From Paenibacillus mesophilus (lineage in GTDB: Bacteria; Bacillota; Bacilli; Paenibacillales; NBRC-103111): a stretch of DNA of 64,000 bases. The position numbers and the translations under genes were made by a program. Below are positions 51,565 to 60,204 of this stretch, piece by piece; position 1 is the first letter of the stretch, and the number at the start of each line of letters is the position of its first letter. A model generated the notes under the pieces. That model had not been told where the DNA came from. It did no database searches and saw only the letters and a list, made by a program, of their open reading frames with translations. The stretch covers positions 124,001 to 188,000 of the forward strand of contig NZ_VCRA01000003.1 of the NCBI RefSeq assembly GCF_005938385.1, written 5' to 3'.

Positions 51565-52215
51565 CTACACAAGCGAATACAAATTCATAATAATGCCCGT
51601 CAACGATTCATAACAGCGGTTCAGCAGCAGCTGGCCGATGGGAGTGACCACAATTCCGATCAATACGACGGTTCCGAGCTTCTCGTATTTCGCCACGGCC
51701 GGCTCCCATTGCTTCGGCATAAACAGCCGCAGCCCTTTCCATACATCCGTCGGGTATACCGGCACGAGATGCAAAATGAAAAACATCAAATTGAAAATAT
51801 ACGTCCATTTCACGATGCCTCGTATAAGCTCGGATGCCCACAAGGGAACCGTCTGATCCATCGTCTGAAAAGGCACTGTGAAAAACACCCACCATAGAGC
51901 GATTCCGAGCGCCAGGTTGACCAATAGTCCGCTGGCGTATACGACGAGGGCGGATAGTTTCGGGCTGCCCTTCAGCCGGTCGGGACTTACCGGTACGGGC
52001 TTCGACCAGCCGAACGGGCCGAACAGGCTTGCCAATACCCCGAGCGTGCTCATGTGCGGTACGGGAGAAAGCGTCAGCCGGCCCGCTTCCTTGGCCGTCC
52101 GGTCCCCGAGAAGCAGAGCGACCGACGCTTGGACCGCATCATGCAGCAATACCGCTATCAGCAGTGCGACGACGCGGTACAGCAGCGAATCGAGGTGTAT
52201 CCATTCCGACAACAA
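51565..52215 (-). CDS. Site-2-protease (M50)-like membrane protein with degenerate zinc motif
   Basis: A 216-residue polytopic protein starting at TTG 52215 after GGAGG. It follows the YwhC-type M50 plan (GRLTLSPVPHMSTLGVLASLFGPFGWSKPVPVSP is close to the GRLTLNPLxHxDPxG...FGWAKPVPVNP pattern). The HExxH zinc site, however, reads H25-D-A-V-Q29, and the third-ligand loop reads YPTDVWKG instead of PPLDG. Proteolysis is therefore doubtful. Located between ribH and scpA in one direction. A chaperone-like or binding role is possible. Confidence 0.75.
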   Translation of the reverse strand: MLSEWIHLDSLLYRVVALLIAVLLHDAVQASVALLLGDRTAKEAGRLTLSPVPHMSTLGVLASLFGPFGWSKPVPVSPDRLKGSPKLSALVVYASGLLVNLALGIALWWVFFTVPFQTMDQTVPLWASELIRGIVKWTYIFNLMFFILHLVPVYPTDVWKGLRLFMPKQWEPAVAKYEKLGTVVLIGIVVTPIGQLLLNRCYESLTGIIMNLYSLV

Positions 52216-52219
52216 CCGC

Positions 52220-52693
52220 TCAAACCTCCAGCTGCTTCGTCAAGTTGGCCATCTCGATCGCGGTCACGGCCGCTTCCCAGCCTTTGTTGCCCGCCTTCGT
52301 GCCGGCGCGCTCGATCGCTTGCTCGATCGAATCCGTTGTCAATACGCCGAATACGGTCGGAACGCCCGTTTTCAGTCCGATCGCGGCAACTCCTTTGGCC
52401 GCTTCGTTGCAGACGTAGTCGAAGTGCGGGGTCGATCCGCGGATAACGGCGCCCAGCGTCACAACCGCGTCGTATTTGCCGCTGGCGGCCATCTTCTGGG
52501 CGATCAGCGGAATTTCAAACGCTCCCGGCACCCAAGCGATGTCGACCTCTTCTTCTTTGGCTCCGTGACGTTTGAAAGCGTCCAGCGCCCCGCCCAGCAG
52601 CTTGGACGTAATGAATTCGTTGAACCGTCCTACGACGATCCCGTATCTATATCCTTCTGAAATTAAATGTCCCTCGAAATGCTTATGTGCCAT
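52220..52693 (-). CDS. ribH: 6,7-dimethyl-8-ribityllumazine synthase
   Basis: Condenses 5-amino-6-ribitylaminouracil with dihydroxybutanone phosphate; forms 60-mer shells in Bacillus. It is 157 residues with [29 protein letters not shown] and [21 protein letters not shown]. Last gene of ribD-ribE-ribBA-ribH. Confidence 0.97.
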   Translation of the reverse strand: MAHKHFEGHLISEGYRYGIVVGRFNEFITSKLLGGALDAFKRHGAKEEEVDIAWVPGAFEIPLIAQKMAASGKYDAVVTLGAVIRGSTPHFDYVCNEAAKGVAAIGLKTGVPTVFGVLTTDSIEQAIERAGTKAGNKGWEAAVTAIEMANLTKQLEV

Positions 52694-52744
52694 CGTTCTC
52701 TCTCCTCTAGTATGGTTTTGATCCGAAAATAGGCGGGATCGCGG

Positions 52745-53977
52745 TCAAATGCCGGCCCCGTCGCCTTGTTCGAAGTTAAGCAGATGACCGAGCTTTTGCT
52801 GCTTGGTCCGCAAATAAAACCGATTGTCTTCGTTCTCTTCCATTTGGATCGGAACCCGTCCGACGATTTCCATGCCGTATCCTTCGAGTCCGCGTATTTT
52901 TCTCGGATTGTTCGTCAACAACCGGATTTTGCGCACACCCAAATCTTTCAAAATTTGTGCGCCGATCCCGTAATCGCGCAAATCGGGTGCGAATCCTAAT
53001 TTAATATTCGCGTCAACCGTGTCGAATCCCTGCTCCTGCAGCACATAAGCTTTCAATTTGTTGATCAGCCCGATGCCCCGCCCTTCCTGACGCAGGTAGA
53101 CGAGCACGCCCGACCCTTCCGCATTGATCCGCTCGAGCGCCGCGGCCAGCTGGGGTCCGCAATCGCATCTATGCGAATGGAATACGTCACCGGTCAAGCA
53201 TTCCGAATGCATCCGGACGAGAACCGGCTGATCGGGATCGATTTTTCCTTTGACAAGCGCGACATGCTCCTGGTTGTTGACTTCATTCGAATAGGCTATG
53301 GCGGCGAACATGCCGAAATCGGTCGGAAGCTTGATCTCCACCTCGCGCTTGACGAGCTTCTCCTTCTCGTTGCGGTAATGGATCAAATCTTTGATCGTGA
53401 TGATCTTCAAATCGTGCTTGACGGCAATTTCCGCAAGATCCGGAACGCGAGCCATCGTCCCGTCTTCTTTGATTACCTCGCATATGACCGCTGCCGGATA
53501 AGAGCCGCACATCCGCGCGAGATCGACAGCCGCCTCCGTATGTCCTGCCCTGCGCAGCACGCCGCCTTTTTTCGCGATCAGCGGGAACATATGGCCCGGT
53601 CTGCGGAAATCGTCGGGACGCGTATTCGGATCGATCAAGGCTTGCACCGTGCGCGCCCGTTCGTATGCGGATATTCCCGTCGTCGTTCCGTTATGGTCTA
53701 CCGAAACGGTGAAGGCCGTTCCGTGGTAATCCGTATTTTTGGCGACCATGGGAGGCAGATCGAGCTCCTCGGCGCGCTCTTCCGTAATCGGCACGCATAC
53801 GAGACCGCGGCCTTCCTTGATCATGAAATTGATCACTTCGGGTGTCGCCTTATCGGCCAATGCGATAAAATCGCCCTCATTCTCGCGGTCTTCGTCATCG
53901 ACCACGATGATCACTTTCCCAAGCATCAGGTCGTATATCGCCTCTTCGATCGTGTGCATCTTCACAGACTGCTGCAT
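52745..53977 (-). CDS. ribBA: Bifunctional 3,4-dihydroxy-2-butanone-4-phosphate synthase / GTP cyclohydrolase II
   Basis: Makes both precursors of riboflavin. It is 410 residues from ATG 53977 (AGGAGAGGTGAGAACG upstream). The N-terminal RibB domain contains [12 protein letters not shown] and [12 protein letters not shown]; the C-terminal RibA domain contains the zinc ligands in [17 protein letters not shown] and [12 protein letters not shown]. Third gene of the operon. Confidence 0.97.
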   Translation of the reverse strand: MQQSVKMHTIEEAIYDLMLGKVIIVVDDEDRENEGDFIALADKATPEVINFMIKEGRGLVCVPITEERAEELDLPPMVAKNTDYHGTAFTVSVDHNGTTTGISAYERARTVQALIDPNTRPDDFRRPGHMFPLIAKKGGVLRRAGHTEAAVDLARMCGSYPAAVICEVIKEDGTMARVPDLAEIAVKHDLKIITIKDLIHYRNEKEKLVKREVEIKLPTDFGMFAAIAYSNEVNNQEHVALVKGKIDPDQPVLVRMHSECLTGDVFHSHRCDCGPQLAAALERINAEGSGVLVYLRQEGRGIGLINKLKAYVLQEQGFDTVDANIKLGFAPDLRDYGIGAQILKDLGVRKIRLLTNNPRKIRGLEGYGMEIVGRVPIQMEENEDNRFYLRTKQQKLGHLLNFEQGDGAGI

Positions 53978-54023
53978 CGTTCTCACCTCTCCTGATAAGC
54001 TTCTCTCTATAGCTCCGCTTCGT

Positions 54024-54692
54024 TCACATGAATCCGTGCTTGGACAGAAATTCCATCGTCAACCGTTCTCCGGACTGTCCGGCAGGCGCCTCTTCCCGTC
54101 TCCCGAACGATAGCAGTCTGTCGATATATTTGCCGAGCAAATCAAATTCGATATTGACCCGGTCACCGGGCATCTTCCCGTTTAGAACCGTTTGCGCCAA
54201 AGTATGAGGGATGATCGATACGGTAAATGCGTTCTCCTCGACGTTGACGACCGTCAGACTGATGCCGTCAAGCGTAATGGAGCCGTGAGGGATCACGTAC
54301 TTCATCCGGCTCGAATCGTCGGGCTCCACGCGGAACACAACCGCGTTTTGTTCCGTATGCCGGGATACGATCCGCCCCGGCGTGTCGACATGTCCCTGTA
54401 CGATGTGTCCGCCGAATCTGCCGTTCGCGGGCATCGCTCTTTCCAGGTTAACCCGGGTACCCGGCTGTAAATGTTGGAGCGTCGTTTTGCGGAACGTCTC
54501 CGGCATGACGTCGACGGTGAAGGAAGAACCGTCAAACGCAACTACGGTCAAGCAGACGCCGTTTACGGAGATGCTGTCGCCAAGTCTTACGTCCTCCAAT
54601 ATTTTGGACGCCTCGACGGTCAATATCATCGCTTGCCCCTGCTTGCCGACTCGCCTCATTGTTCCCATCTCTTCTATGATTCCGGTGAACAT
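54024..54692 (-). CDS. ribE: Riboflavin synthase alpha subunit
   Basis: Dismutates two lumazines to riboflavin. It is 222 residues from ATG 54692, after GAGGAGGCAGGAGGC, beginning [10 protein letters not shown]. It has two homologous lumazine-binding barrels (SVNGVCLTV and [12 protein letters not shown]). It overlaps the end of ribD by 19 bases. Confidence 0.96.
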   Translation of the reverse strand: MFTGIIEEMGTMRRVGKQGQAMILTVEASKILEDVRLGDSISVNGVCLTVVAFDGSSFTVDVMPETFRKTTLQHLQPGTRVNLERAMPANGRFGGHIVQGHVDTPGRIVSRHTEQNAVVFRVEPDDSSRMKYVIPHGSITLDGISLTVVNVEENAFTVSIIPHTLAQTVLNGKMPGDRVNIEFDLLGKYIDRLLSFGRREEAPAGQSGERLTMEFLSKHGFM

Positions 54693-55804
54693 GCCTCCTG
54701 CCTCCTCTCCGATCGAGGGTATCCCGTTATGCAGCAATCGTCGCCGATACGCTCTATCGTCACCCGTTCGAGCGCAATCGCGTCCGCCATGCGTTCGAAG
54801 CCTGCGAGTGCGAACGCTCCCGGAGCATCAGCCCCTCCGACGATTTTGGGGGCCAAATATAAGACGATTTTGTCGACCAATCCGGCTTCGAGCATCGCGC
54901 CGTTCAATCTGCCGCCGCCCTCTAGCAGGATCGAGCCGATTTCACGCTCCGTCATCGTCGCCATCGCTTTCCGCAAATCCACACGGGGACCGTCCCCGCA
55001 TTTGATCACTTCAACCCCTAGAGCGTTCAAGCGCATGATCTGCTCAATCGAGGCCTGATTCGTCGTAAGAACGATCGTTTTCGCCGATTGGTCTTTGACG
55101 ACCTTGGCATCGAGCGGAATACGCAGCTTCGAGTCGACAACAAGCCGGACCGGCTGGATGGCCGCAACCTCGAGCCTTGCCGTCAGCAGCGGATCGTCGG
55201 CGATTACCGTCTCGACGCCGACCATAATGGCCTGGTGCCGATGCCGGAGCATATGGACTTGGGCGCGCGAAGCGTCCCCGCTGATCCATTTGCTGTCTCC
55301 GCTTCTGGACGCGATTTTCCCGTCCAGCGTAGTCGCCGATTTCAGCGTGACGAAAGGCAGCCGGGTGACGATGAATTTGTTGAACATTTCATTGAGCTGC
55401 CTCGCCTCCTGCTCCAGTACTCCTACATCGACTCGGACTCCGTGGCTGCGCAATTTCTCGATGCCGGTTCCGGCAACCTTCGGATTCGGGTCGGTACACG
55501 CCACTACGACGCGGCTGATCTTCTCCGCCACGAGACGGTCCGCGCAAGGCGGCGTCCGCCCGTAGAAGCTGCACGGCTCGAGCGTCACGTAGGCGGTGCC
55601 GCCTTCCGCCTCCTTGCCCGCCATCAGAAGCGCGTTCACCTCCGCATGGTGGCTGCCCCGCTGCAGATGGGAGCCGAGTCCGACGATTCGGCCTTCCTTG
55701 ACGATAACGCAGCCGACGACCGGATTGATCCCCGTCTGCCCAAGCGCTTTTTCCGCCAACTGCAGCGCGAGCCGCATGTAGTACTCATCGTTCAGCATTT
55801 CCAA
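54674..55804 (-). CDS. ribD: Bifunctional riboflavin deaminase/reductase
   Basis: Second and third steps of riboflavin synthesis. The N-terminal deaminase has HHAEVNAL and PCSFYGRTPPC zinc motifs. The C-terminal reductase has RPFVTLKSATTLDGKIA-type sequence (RLPFVTLKSATTLDGKIA) and LLEGGGRLNGAML. It is 376 residues from TTG 55804; an ATG two codons later is the alternative. First gene of the operon behind the FMN riboswitch. Confidence 0.96.
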   Translation of the reverse strand: MEMLNDEYYMRLALQLAEKALGQTGINPVVGCVIVKEGRIVGLGSHLQRGSHHAEVNALLMAGKEAEGGTAYVTLEPCSFYGRTPPCADRLVAEKISRVVVACTDPNPKVAGTGIEKLRSHGVRVDVGVLEQEARQLNEMFNKFIVTRLPFVTLKSATTLDGKIASRSGDSKWISGDASRAQVHMLRHRHQAIMVGVETVIADDPLLTARLEVAAIQPVRLVVDSKLRIPLDAKVVKDQSAKTIVLTTNQASIEQIMRLNALGVEVIKCGDGPRVDLRKAMATMTEREIGSILLEGGGRLNGAMLEAGLVDKIVLYLAPKIVGGADAPGAFALAGFERMADAIALERVTIERIGDDCCITGYPRSERRQEACSPES

Positions 55805-55996
55805 CTTTTCTCACCGCCTATACGGAAGGTAGACCTATCGGAGCCGCCGCGTTACCGGAACGCGTTATTGCAAAGCAGCCCTTAGGAACTTTAACGGAAT
55901 TACCGCCCTGACTGACGACCGCCTCTGGGCTTTGTGGACCGGCAAGCCCCAGTTATCAGAGAGCAGGTATGCTATTCCGTCAAAGTTCTTTAACGA

Positions 55997-56025
55997 CAAA
56001 AACCCCTTTACGCATCGTAAAGGGG
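55997..56025 (-). terminator. Leader terminator of the rib operon
   Basis: CCCCTTTACG and CGTAAAGGGG pair with a three-base loop; TTTTTG follows on the minus strand. It lies 190 bases before ribD and about 230 bases after the aptamer. It is probably the regulated terminator, although the distance is unusually long. The region between contains no gene I can support. Confidence 0.8.
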
Positions 56026-56257
56026 CGGGAAAGTCAGGACATTGCGACACTCGCGCGTAATTCAAGCATGCGCAAACAGACGTCCTGATCGGGCTTGGAC
56101 GTAGTCCCGCTGCGCTCGTGCGCTTACAGTGACACCGGTCATGCACCGCGGAATCGATCCGCGGCCATGGCCGAATTGGCCGCACCAAAGACGGCGGTAC
56201 GTTCATGTGAAAAAAAGCACATGTTCGGCGCGAAGTTGATGTGGTCATTCTGCCCGA

Positions 56258-56430
56258 TTCCTTCTCCCATCCAGACTATACTGTCGGTCCCGGACTTGCA
56301 CCAGGTCCACCGGGCGGAACTTGCGTCCCGTCACGGGTCACGGACTAATTCGACGCCGCGAGGACCATACTGCCGTCCTCGGCATGGAGCCGAAATCACC
56401 GCCGGTTGGGAATTTCACCCTGCCCCGAAG
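56258..56430 (-). ncRNA. FMN riboswitch (RFN element)
   Basis: On the minus strand the aptamer shows the conserved blocks GGGGCAGGGTGAAATTCCC, ACCGGCGGTGAT, the variable helix CCGAGGACGGCAGTATGG-type arm, CCGTGACCCGTGACGG, GGTGGACCTGGTGCAAGTC, CCGGGACCGACAGTATAGTC and GGATGGGAGAAGGA. FMN binding would promote termination at 55997-56025. It controls ribD-E-BA-H. Confidence 0.95.
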
Positions 56431-56452
56431 GAAAATCGTTTCTTGCACTAGT

Positions 56453-56482
56453 ATTGTACAGCATATTACCATAGGAAAACAA
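56453..56482 (-). promoter_or_regulatory. rib operon promoter
   Basis: On the minus strand TTGTTT and TACAAT separated by 18 bases, about 20 bases upstream of the aptamer. Confidence 0.6.
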
Positions 56483-56532
56483 TGAAGTGCAAGGAGTTTT
56501 TCTCCAGCCCGAAATTTATTGGCCGATCCGCT

Positions 56533-56561
56533 TTGAAATCGGTCCGGTTTTCCAGTACAAT
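56533..56561 (+). promoter_or_regulatory. ppiB promoter
   Basis: TTGAAA and TACAAT with exactly 17 bases between, divergent from the rib promoter. Confidence 0.65.
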
Positions 56562-56597
56562 GAATAGAGCTTTGGACAAGCAAGGGAGGAATTCACA

Positions 56598-57038
56598 ATG
56601 GCAAAAAAAGGAAGCATCGAGCTGGAAAACGGCGAGAAAGTATTGATCGATTTTTATCCCGAAGAAGCGCCTAACACGGTCGCCAACTTCGAGAAGCTGG
56701 CCAATTCCGGCTTCTACAACGGCTTGACGTTCCACCGCGTCATCAAAGGCTTCGTCGCTCAAGGCGGTTGTCCTCACGGAACCGGAACCGGCGGCCCCGG
56801 GTATTCGATCGATTGCGAAACGTCCACGAACGTAAGCAAGCACGAGCGCGGCACGCTCTCGATGGCCCATGCCGGAAGAAATACCGGCGGCAGCCAGTTT
56901 TTCATCTGCTACCAGCCTCAGCCTCATCTCGACGGCGTACATACCGTTTTCGGCAAAGTGGTCAAAGGGATGGAATACGTCGATGCGACCCGTGCAGGCG
57001 ACAAAATGAAAGAAGTTAAAGTTTGGGACGAGGCGTAA
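56598..57038 (+). CDS. ppiB: Peptidyl-prolyl cis-trans isomerase, cyclophilin type
   Basis: A 146-residue cytosolic foldase. The cyclophilin core is complete: [13 protein letters not shown], the Gly-rich [26 protein letters not shown] and [12 protein letters not shown]. Arg, Phe and Gln of the active site are present. GCAAGGGAGGAATTCACA precedes the ATG. In B. subtilis ppiB also lies between the rib genes and lysA. Confidence 0.95.
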   Translation: MAKKGSIELENGEKVLIDFYPEEAPNTVANFEKLANSGFYNGLTFHRVIKGFVAQGGCPHGTGTGGPGYSIDCETSTNVSKHERGTLSMAHAGRNTGGSQFFICYQPQPHLDGVHTVFGKVVKGMEYVDATRAGDKMKEVKVWDEA

Positions 57039-57042
57039 TATT

Positions 57043-57240
57043 CCCCCACAAAGTGGAGTATGACTTCGAAGCTTATTCCAAGTACTTTGCGGGAACCCGA
57101 AATTAGGGAAAATCACCCCACATAGTGGAGTTCTTGCCTCGAAGCTGATTCCAAGTACTTTGCGGGGACCCGAAATTAGGGAAAATCACCCCACATAGTG
57201 GAGTTCTTGCTTCGAAGCTTATTCCAAGTACTTGCGGCAA
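57043..57240. repeat. Three tandem copies of the 51-bp palindrome family
   Basis: Units begin at 57043, 57116 and 57189 (period 72-73). Each has CCCC-ACAWAGTGGAG at the left, TCGAAGCTKATTCCAAGTACTT in the middle and GCGG(GG) at the right. They are joined by ACCCGAAATTAGGGAAAATCA. Units 2 and 3 are nearly identical. They share the ATTCC..GTACTTT...GGGG half with the copies at 30321-30450 and 60070-60120. Confidence 0.85.
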
Positions 57241-57256
57241 CCTCGAAATGTAAGAC

Positions 57257-57293
57257 AAAAAACACAGCGACAAAATCGTCGTTGTGTTTTTTT
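57257..57293. terminator. Bidirectional intrinsic terminator
   Basis: AAAACACAGCGAC and GTCGTTGTGTTTT pair, with A/T runs on both sides, between convergent ppiB and the MFS gene. Confidence 0.85.
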
Positions 57294-57305
57294 GTTGTGC
57301 ATAGC

Positions 57306-58514
57306 CTAAACCGTCTCGCCCTTGCCTCTTGCCTTCGCCAGCCTCATCGTCTGCAGCTTTACCGTAGCCGAAGCAATGATCAGCAAAATGCCGTTCAGCA
57401 CGAACACGACCGGAATCGAGATCCAGCCGCCCAATGCGCCTCCGGCAATCGGTCCCGCCATGTTGCCCAGCTGGTTTGCCGACTGATTGAGACTGAACGC
57501 TCTGCCGCGGAATTCCGGAGCCGTCGACTTGACGATGAGCGCGTTCAAGGAAGGATAGACGGCGGCGAAGAACAGTCCGTACATGAACCTCAATATGCCG
57601 AATCCGAAAATATTATGGAAAAATACTTGCAACATGTTGCCGATTCCGCCGCCGATCAATCCGATCATTAACGTGTTGCGATACCCGATCCGCTCCCCGA
57701 TTTTCCCCCATTGCGGCGCGGCCAATATGGTGGCGATCCCTACCGCCGAGAAGATGATCCCCGAGCTGAGCGAAGCGTCGTTGTGCGAGACGCCCATCTT
57801 CAGCACATAGATCGTCAAGAGCGGTTCAAGCACCATAACGGAGCTGGTTACGATCAAAGCGATGATCAGTTGATTCATCAAGGGCGGGTTGGCCGCCGCC
57901 GACTTTAAATCGTCCAGCACGTGCGAACGGGGACGATTCCGGTTGAAATTGTGTTCCTTTACCCCCAGCCAAGCTACCAACGCGGAGATAAGCACGACAG
58001 CCCCGGACAGCAGGAACGCTTCCCGGTACCCTACGAATGTGCTCATCATTCCTCCGACCATCGGCCCTAAGACGCTGCCTGCCGCGGATGCCGTAGACAT
58101 AATGCCGAGCGCGTAACCGACTTTTTTCTCGGGAGTGTTCGTCCCGACGAGCGCAATCGCGGAAGGCACGTACCCCGCCAGCAAACCGGACAATATTCGC
58201 ACGGCAATCAACTCGTACGGGTTCCTAACGAATGCGGTCAAAACATAGACAAGACATAACGAAAGTCCTGAGCGGATCAGCATCGGCTTGCGTCCGTACT
58301 TGTCCGACAAAGATCCCCAGAACGGGGCGATAAGCGCTCCCGCCAAAAAAGTGATGCCGAATGCGAACCCGGACCATAGCTCCAGATGCGATTCGACTCC
58401 AAGCTCGCTGCTAATGTAGAGCGACAGGAAAGGCACTACCATCGAAAACGCCATTCCGCAGAAAAAAACACCTACCCACAGCACATACAAATTCCGTTTC
58501 CAGTATTTTTCCAC
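57306..58514 (-). CDS. MFS transporter, multidrug efflux type
   Basis: A 402-residue membrane protein with 12 predicted helices, starting at GTG 58514 (AGAGGCG upstream; weak). The loop 2-3 MFS motif is GSLSDKYGRKPML, motif C-like GSVLGPMVGGMM lies in helix 5, and GRAFSLNQSANQLGNMAGPIAGG in the second half. The profile is that of DHA1 drug:proton antiporters. It is divergent from nothing and ends at its own terminator; lysA lies upstream in the same direction. Confidence 0.88.
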   Translation of the reverse strand: MEKYWKRNLYVLWVGVFFCGMAFSMVVPFLSLYISSELGVESHLELWSGFAFGITFLAGALIAPFWGSLSDKYGRKPMLIRSGLSLCLVYVLTAFVRNPYELIAVRILSGLLAGYVPSAIALVGTNTPEKKVGYALGIMSTASAAGSVLGPMVGGMMSTFVGYREAFLLSGAVVLISALVAWLGVKEHNFNRNRPRSHVLDDLKSAAANPPLMNQLIIALIVTSSVMVLEPLLTIYVLKMGVSHNDASLSSGIIFSAVGIATILAAPQWGKIGERIGYRNTLMIGLIGGGIGNMLQVFFHNIFGFGILRFMYGLFFAAVYPSLNALIVKSTAPEFRGRAFSLNQSANQLGNMAGPIAGGALGGWISIPVVFVLNGILLIIASATVKLQTMRLAKARGKGETV

Positions 58515-58631
58515 GGTTGTTCGCCTCTTCTCCCCAAACGGAATGAAAAAGAACAACGCTCGAGCGCCCTCGAAGAAGAAGCGATCTTCTCCGGAGGGGC
58601 CGGCGCCGTTCGATATAAGTATTGAATTGGG

Positions 58632-59966
58632 TCAGCTTCTAGCGACCGGCTGCTTGCGCATCCGTTCGGGCAGCGTATCCTTGCCTGCCACGTCCTCGAA
58701 CGTCTCCCGGCGTACGACGAGATCCGCTTCGCCGTCTCGGACGAACACGACAGCCGGTCGACGGAGCCTGTTATAGTTGCTCGCCATCGAGTAGTTGTAA
58801 GCCCCTGTGCACGATACGGCCAAAAGGTCTCCGGACTGCGTCTTCGGCAGCTCCAAATCCCAAATGAGCATATCGCCCGTCTCGCAGCATTTGCCCGCAA
58901 TCGAGACAGTCTCCTCGTTCGGATCTTTGGCGCGGTTCGCGAGAATCGCTTCATACTTCGCGTCGTACAGTGCGGGACGCGGATTGTCGGTCATGCCGCC
59001 GTCAACGGATACGTATTTGCGGACGCCCGGTATATTTTTCGACGAACCGACCGTATACAGCGTCGTACCGGCATCGCCCACGATGCTTCGGCCCGGTTCG
59101 ATCCAAATTTCGGGAAGCGGATAGTGGTGCTTGGCAAAAAGCGACTTGATCGAATCGGTAATCGCAGCCACGTATTGCGAGAGCGGAAGCGGGCTATCTC
59201 CCTCCACATAGCGGATGCCAAAGCCCCCGCCCAAATTGATGACGGCGAACGTAACGCCGAGCTCTTCACGTACCGTTTGGGCGAATTCCGCTACCCGCTC
59301 CGCAGCCATGCGGAAGCCGTCCACCTCGAAAATTTGCGACCCGATATGGGAATGAACACCGAGAATGTTCACGTTTTTGAGAGTCATCGCTTCGCGAATC
59401 GCTTGAAAAGCCGATCCGTTGCCGATATCGAAGCCGAATTTCGTGTCCGTCTGCCCGGTGGAAATGAATTCATGCGTGTGCGCTTCGACGCCGGGCGTCA
59501 CCCGGAACAAAATGTTCATGACGGCGCCCTTTTGCTTTGCGACTTCGTTCAGCAAGTGAAGCTCCGTGAAGTTGTCGACGACGACGCAGCCGATCTTGGC
59601 GTCAAGCGCCATCTCGATCTCCTCCGGCGTTTTGTTGTTGCCGTGAAAATGGATGCGGCTCGCCGGAAAGCCCGCGCGCAGAGCCGTATACAGCTCCCCG
59701 TCGGAGACGACGTCGAGCGACAGTCCTTCCTCCTCCGCGATTCTACACATAGCCATCACGCAAAATGCTTTGCTTGCATAGGCGACCTGGAATTGCAGCC
59801 CCGTCGCGCGGAACGCTTCCACAAATTCCCGGCAGCGACGGCGAATGAGCTCCTCGTCGAATACATAAAGCGGCGTACCGAATTTGGCGGCAAGCTCCGA
59901 GGTATCGCATCCCCCGATTTCAAGCCGCCCGGCCGCGTTGATTTTACTAGTTCCGTGCAAATACAT
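58632..59966 (-). CDS. lysA: Diaminopimelate decarboxylase
   Basis: PLP enzyme converting meso-diaminopimelate to lysine. It is 444 residues from ATG 59966 (AGAGGAACCGGAC upstream). The PLP lysine is in FQVAYASKAFCV, the phosphate loop in NLGGGFGIRY, EPGRSIVGDAG follows, and the catalytic Cys region CCETGD. Position between ppiB and spoVA matches B. subtilis. Confidence 0.96.
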   Translation of the reverse strand: MYLHGTSKINAAGRLEIGGCDTSELAAKFGTPLYVFDEELIRRRCREFVEAFRATGLQFQVAYASKAFCVMAMCRIAEEEGLSLDVVSDGELYTALRAGFPASRIHFHGNNKTPEEIEMALDAKIGCVVVDNFTELHLLNEVAKQKGAVMNILFRVTPGVEAHTHEFISTGQTDTKFGFDIGNGSAFQAIREAMTLKNVNILGVHSHIGSQIFEVDGFRMAAERVAEFAQTVREELGVTFAVINLGGGFGIRYVEGDSPLPLSQYVAAITDSIKSLFAKHHYPLPEIWIEPGRSIVGDAGTTLYTVGSSKNIPGVRKYVSVDGGMTDNPRPALYDAKYEAILANRAKDPNEETVSIAGKCCETGDMLIWDLELPKTQSGDLLAVSCTGAYNYSMASNYNRLRRPAVVFVRDGEADLVVRRETFEDVAGKDTLPERMRKQPVARS

Positions 59967-60069
59967 GTCCGGTTCCTCTTTCCCTGGTTCGATATGATAG
60001 TCCACCGCTTGTCGTAAGCTTTCTTCTACGTTACCACAGCGCCGCTTCCTTGACAATACAACACCTAAT

Positions 60070-60120
60070 CCCCCGAAAGTGAAGCGACTCTCCGCAGCTT
60101 ATTCCAATTACTTTCGGGGG
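60070..60120. repeat. Single 51-bp palindrome with perfect arms
   Basis: CCCCCGAAAGT and ACTTTCGGGGG are perfect 11-bp arms around GAAGC..CGCAGCTTATTCCAATT. The sequence continues with GAGCCCCCTAAAGT, resembling the start of a second, incomplete unit. It lies between lysA and spoVAF. Confidence 0.85.
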
Positions 60121-60178
60121 AGCCCCCTAAAGTAACCCCCAAATAATCCCCCCCTTCCTTCATTACCCGAACACGGAA

Positions 60179-60204
60179 CAAGCCCGTGACGGGTCACGAG
60201 CTTG
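60179..60204 (-). terminator. Hairpin overlapping the spoVAF stop
   Basis: CAAGCTCGTGA and TCACGGGCTTG pair on the minus strand around CCCG; only TTCC follows, so termination may be weak. Confidence 0.4.

Noticed and set aside
55865-56248. 127-codon minus-strand frame in the rib leader
   Set aside because: It runs through the riboswitch leader and the terminator hairpin, has no ribosome binding site and no recognisable protein pattern.
57043-57240. CRISPR array
   Set aside because: Three regularly spaced repeats occur, but the intervening sequence is also repeated, so there are no unique spacers, and no cas genes are near.
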